Shown here piece after piece: positions 5,986-8,249 of a DNA stretch of 8,249 nucleotides (position 1 is the stretch's first letter; every line of letters begins with the position of its first letter). Source of the stretch: Actinomycetota bacterium (GTDB lineage: Bacteria; Actinomycetota; Thermoleophilia; Gaiellales; Gaiellaceae); contig JACDAS010000068.1 of NCBI GenBank assembly GCA_013695295.1, positions 1 through 8,249 of the forward strand, given 5' to 3'. The position numbers and the translations under genes were made by a program. The notes beneath the pieces were generated by a model, which was not told where the DNA came from, made no database searches, and worked only from the letters and a program-made list of their open reading frames with translations.

Positions 5986-6908
5986 GGGTTGCCGCGCTCT
6001 CGGGCGGCGTCGGCGGCGCGCGATTCCTCAGCGGCCTCGTCGACGTGCTCGATCCCGGCGAGGTCGCGGTGATCGGGAACGTCGGTGACGACGTCGAGGT
6101 CCTCGGGCTGCACGTCTCGCCCGATCTCGACAGCGTTCTCTACGCCCTCGCGGGAATCGCCGACGAGGAGCGCGGCTGGGGACGAAGCGACGAGACGTGG
6201 AACGCCCTCGAGACGGTCGCGGCGCTCGGCGGCGAGGCCTGGTTTCGGCTCGGCGACCGCGACCTCGGGCTCCACCTCGTCCGAACCCGGGCCCTCCGTG
6301 ACGGGACGCCCCTCTCGGCGGTGACGGCCGACCTGGCCGCCTCGCTCCGCATCGAGACGCGGGTCCTGCCCGCGACGGACGACCCCCTGCGGACGCACCT
6401 GCTGACACCGGCGGGGCGCTTCGCCTTCCAGCAGTGGTTCGTCGCGCGCGGGCACCGCGACGAGGTCGACGCCGTCGAGTACGAGGGCGCCGGCGAGGCT
6501 CGCGCCGCGCCGGGCGTGCTCGAGGCGCTCGAGACGGCCGATCTGATCGTGCTCGCGCCCAGCAACCCCTACGTCTCGATCGGGCCGATCCTCGCCGTGG
6601 CCGAGATCCGGCTCGCGCTCGCCCGTCGCCGCGTTCCCGCCGTCGCCGTCAGCCCGCTGATCGGCGGTCGCGCGGTCAAGGGGCCGGCTGACAGGATGCT
6701 TCAGCGGCTCGCCGGCGGGACGTCCCCCGCCCACGTGGCCGCGCGCTACGAGGGGCTGATCGACGCGCTCGTGCTCGACGAGGTCGACGAGGCGGGCGCC
6801 GCGGAGCTCAGCGTCAGGCCGATCGTCACGCGAACGCTGATGCGCGACGTGAGCGCCCGCAGGCGGCTTGCAGACGCGACGCTCGAGGCAGCGGGGGCCC
6901 TGACGTGA
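5982..6908 (+). CDS. cofD (fbiA): 2-phospho-L-lactate transferase (Fo transferase)
   Basis: CofD transfers the GDP-activated three-carbon phosphate made by CofC onto Fo, giving F420-0 or its dehydro form. The 308-residue protein has the family motifs in order: SGGVGGARFL (7-16), NVGDD (33-37), SPDLDSVLYALAG (46-58), WFRLGDRDLGLHLVRT (87-102), ATDDPLRT (131-138, usually MSDD), APSNPYVSIGPILAV (192-206) and SPLIGGRAVKGPADRM (224-239). Length is normal. It begins at GTG 5982 in a GTGA overlap with cofC and ends in a GTGA overlap with npdG, so translation is probably coupled and expression kept in step. No ribosome site stands out, which fits coupling. Confidence 0.96.
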   Translation: MRVAALSGGVGGARFLSGLVDVLDPGEVAVIGNVGDDVEVLGLHVSPDLDSVLYALAGIADEERGWGRSDETWNALETVAALGGEAWFRLGDRDLGLHLVRTRALRDGTPLSAVTADLAASLRIETRVLPATDDPLRTHLLTPAGRFAFQQWFVARGHRDEVDAVEYEGAGEARAAPGVLEALETADLIVLAPSNPYVSIGPILAVAEIRLALARRRVPAVAVSPLIGGRAVKGPADRMLQRLAGGTSPAHVAARYEGLIDALVLDEVDEAGAAELSVRPIVTRTLMRDVSARRRLADATLEAAGALT

Positions 6909-7522
6909 GGGTCGCCCTCGTCGGCGGTACGGGCCCGTTCGGCCGGGCGCTCGCCGCGCGGCTGCACGCGGCGGGCCACGAGGTCGTCCTCGGCTCTCGG
7001 AGCGCCGAGCGCGCCCGCGACGTCGCCGCCGAGCTCGGTGTCTCCGGCCTGGCCAACGAGGACGCCGTCCGGGGGGTCGAGCTGGCCGTCCTCGCGGTCA
7101 ACGCGGACGCCGTCCTCGACACCGCGCGGGAGCTCGCCGCCGCCCTCGACGAGACGCCGGTGCTCTCGGTCGCGAGTGAGCTTCGGTTCTCGAGCGAGGG
7201 CGTCTACCCCGGCCCCGACGAGCTCTCCCTCGCGGAGCGCGTTGCGGGCCTCGTCTCCGGCCCCGTCGCCGCCGGCCTCCACTCGCTCGCCGCCGCGAAC
7301 CTCGCGGAGGCACCTCCCGACCAGGACGCCCTCGTGTGCGGCGACGACGACCGGGCGAAGGCCCTCGCGCTCGAGCTCGCGGGCTCCGTCGTCGCCGGCC
7401 GGCCGGTCGACGCCGGCCCCCTCGCGAGCGCCCGCGCCCTCGAGGGCCTGACCGCGGTGATCGTGAACGTGAACCGGCGCTACCGGGCGCACGCGGGCTT
7501 CCGGGTGACCGGCCTGCCATGA
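6905..7522 (+). CDS. npdG (fno): F420H2:NADP+ oxidoreductase (NADPH-dependent F420 reductase)
   Basis: This enzyme moves hydride between NADPH and coenzyme F420 and so charges the F420H2 pool. The 205-residue protein begins with a Rossmann motif VALVGGTGPFGRALA (3-17), then LGSRS (29-33), where Ser/Arg after strand 2 suit NADP rather than NAD. The C-terminal part carries family patterns: GLHSLAA (124-130), DALVCGDDDRAK (141-152), VDAGPLASARALEGLTA (168-184) and NRRYRAHAGFRVTG (190-203). It starts at GTG 6905 within the cofD stop and ends in an ATGA overlap with cofE. Its place between two F420 biosynthesis genes strengthens the call over the general NAD-binding and pyrroline-5-carboxylate-reductase-like families. 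Confidence 0.93.
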   Translation: MRVALVGGTGPFGRALAARLHAAGHEVVLGSRSAERARDVAAELGVSGLANEDAVRGVELAVLAVNADAVLDTARELAAALDETPVLSVASELRFSSEGVYPGPDELSLAERVAGLVSGPVAAGLHSLAAANLAEAPPDQDALVCGDDDRAKALALELAGSVVAGRPVDAGPLASARALEGLTAVIVNVNRRYRAHAGFRVTGLP

Positions 7523-8247
7523 GCGAGGTCAGGGTGATCCCCGTCTCCGGGATCCCCGAGCTCGAGCAGGGAGACGACCTGGGGGCGCTGCTCGCGGCGC
7601 GCTGCGAGCTCCAGGACGGCGACGTCGTCGTGGTCGCCCAGAAGGCCGTCTCCAAGGTCGAGGGCCGCGTCGTCTCGCTGGTCGGGGTCGAGCCGTCCCC
7701 GCGCGCCCTCGAGCTGGCGGGCGAAGAGGATCCCCGCCACGTCGAGGTGATCCTGCGCGAGTCCGCGCGGGTGGTGCGAGCCAGGCCGCCGCTCCTGATC
7801 TCGGAGACTCCCCACGGCTTCGTCTGTGCCTCGGCCGGGGTCGACGCTTCGAACGCCCCTGGGCCAGACCTGCTCGTGCTGCTTCCGGTCGACCCCGACG
7901 CGTCCGCGGTGCGCCTACGCGCCCGGCTCCGCGAGCTGACCGGCCGGGACGTCGGCGTGATCGTCAGCGACTCCTTCGGCCGCCCCTGGCGGCAGGGCAC
8001 GACCGATGTCGCGATCGGGACCGCGGGGATCGAGCCGCTCCGGGATCTCCGCGGCGTGCGAGACCGGGCCGGCTACGAGCTACGGAGCACGCAGATCGCG
8101 GTCGCCGACGAGCTGGCCGGAGCCGCCGAGCTCGTGCTCGGCAAGGTGCGGGGGATCCCGGCCGCGATCGTGCGCGGGGTCGACGTCCGCGGCGAGGGAA
8201 CGGCGCGCGATCTCGTGCTGCCCGCCGAGCGTAGTCTCTTCCCGTGA
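7519..8247 (+). CDS. cofE: Coenzyme F420-0:L-glutamate ligase
   Basis: CofE uses GTP to add L-glutamate residues to F420-0, building the tail that keeps the cofactor in the cell and in its enzymes. The 242-residue protein matches the single-domain CofE length and shows VVVAQKAVSKVEGR (37-50), ASAGVDASN (104-112) and SDSFGRPWRQGTTDVAIG (150-167), which form the GTP and metal site in this family, plus GKVRGIPAAIVRG (208-220). It lacks the C-terminal FMN/nitroreductase domain fused to it in mycobacterial FbiB, so reduction of a dehydro-F420 intermediate, if needed, would require a separate protein. It starts at ATG 7519 in an overlap with npdG and ends with TGA 8245-8247, itself inside a GTGA overlap with the next start. 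Confidence 0.95.
   Translation: MSEVRVIPVSGIPELEQGDDLGALLAARCELQDGDVVVVAQKAVSKVEGRVVSLVGVEPSPRALELAGEEDPRHVEVILRESARVVRARPPLLISETPHGFVCASAGVDASNAPGPDLLVLLPVDPDASAVRLRARLRELTGRDVGVIVSDSFGRPWRQGTTDVAIGTAGIEPLRDLRGVRDRAGYELRSTQIAVADELAGAAELVLGKVRGIPAAIVRGVDVRGEGTARDLVLPAERSLFP
8232..8237 (+). promoter_or_regulatory. Possible -10 (TAGTCT) for the gene after cofE
   Basis: TAGTCT lies in the last codons of cofE and is followed by six bases and GTG 8244, exactly the hexamer and spacing seen before hemE. No clear -35 is visible. It could let the following gene be transcribed separately as a leaderless mRNA as well as from the F420 operon. Its position inside coding sequence makes chance occurrence possible. 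Confidence 0.35.
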
Positions 8248-8249
8248 TC
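8244..8249 (+). CDS. Probable start of the next gene (partial)
   Basis: GTG 8244-8246 overlaps the cofE stop as GTGA, the same junction as cofC/cofD and cofD/npdG, and is followed by ATC before the window ends. Only two codons are visible, so the product is unknown. The consistent overlaps in this operon and the upstream hexamer are the only support. A separate F420 or Fo gene is possible but cannot be claimed. Confidence 0.4.

Noticed and set aside
5220..6734. 504-residue - strand open frame opposite cofC and cofD
   Set aside because: It is a shadow of two genes with clear motifs and has no recognisable domain.

Overview
The window is very GC-rich, almost completely coding, and carries housekeeping genes of a high-GC Gram-positive bacterium. 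The gene content (an actinobacterial-type HemE, a ferrochelatase of the coproporphyrin type, and a complete tail-end set of coenzyme F420 genes with a dedicated F420:NADPH oxidoreductase) suggests Actinomycetota. A deep lineage such as Thermoleophilia is plausible, but that placement is inference. I see no mobile element, tRNA, rRNA or CRISPR array.

Left half (about 1-3618, + strand): a 108-base leader and promoter region, then four genes that each overlap the next by 4 bases. They are hemE (uroporphyrinogen decarboxylase), hemH/cpfC (ferrochelatase, apparently starting at a CTG), a Wzt-type ABC ATPase with a C-terminal carbohydrate-binding domain but no permease beside it, and a 96-residue protein I do not recognise. 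A perfect 25-bp palindrome lies just downstream of the hemE promoter.

Middle (3619-5367): a perfect 48-bp palindrome sits between convergent genes and probably acts as a two-way terminator. On the - strand follows a PolX-like protein whose polymerase aspartates are replaced while its PHP metal site is intact. Its start lies only 21 bp from the divergent cofC start.

Right half (5368-8249, + strand): cofC, cofD, npdG (fno) and cofE, joined by 4-base start/stop overlaps. CofC makes the activated phospho-C3 unit, CofD joins it to Fo, CofE adds glutamate, and NpdG exchanges electrons between F420 and NADP(H). A further gene appears to begin at 8244 in another GTGA overlap and runs off the window. 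The Fo-synthase genes (cofG/cofH or fbiC) are not here.

A shared signal runs through the window: a TANNNT hexamer (-10-like) placed 6-7 bases before the start codon at hemE, the ABC gene, cofC and the gene after cofE. This suggests leaderless transcripts and internal promoters at operon joints. The features worth most attention are this pattern, the degenerate PolX, the two long perfect palindromes, the CTG start of hemH, and the permease-less Wzt protein in a heme operon.
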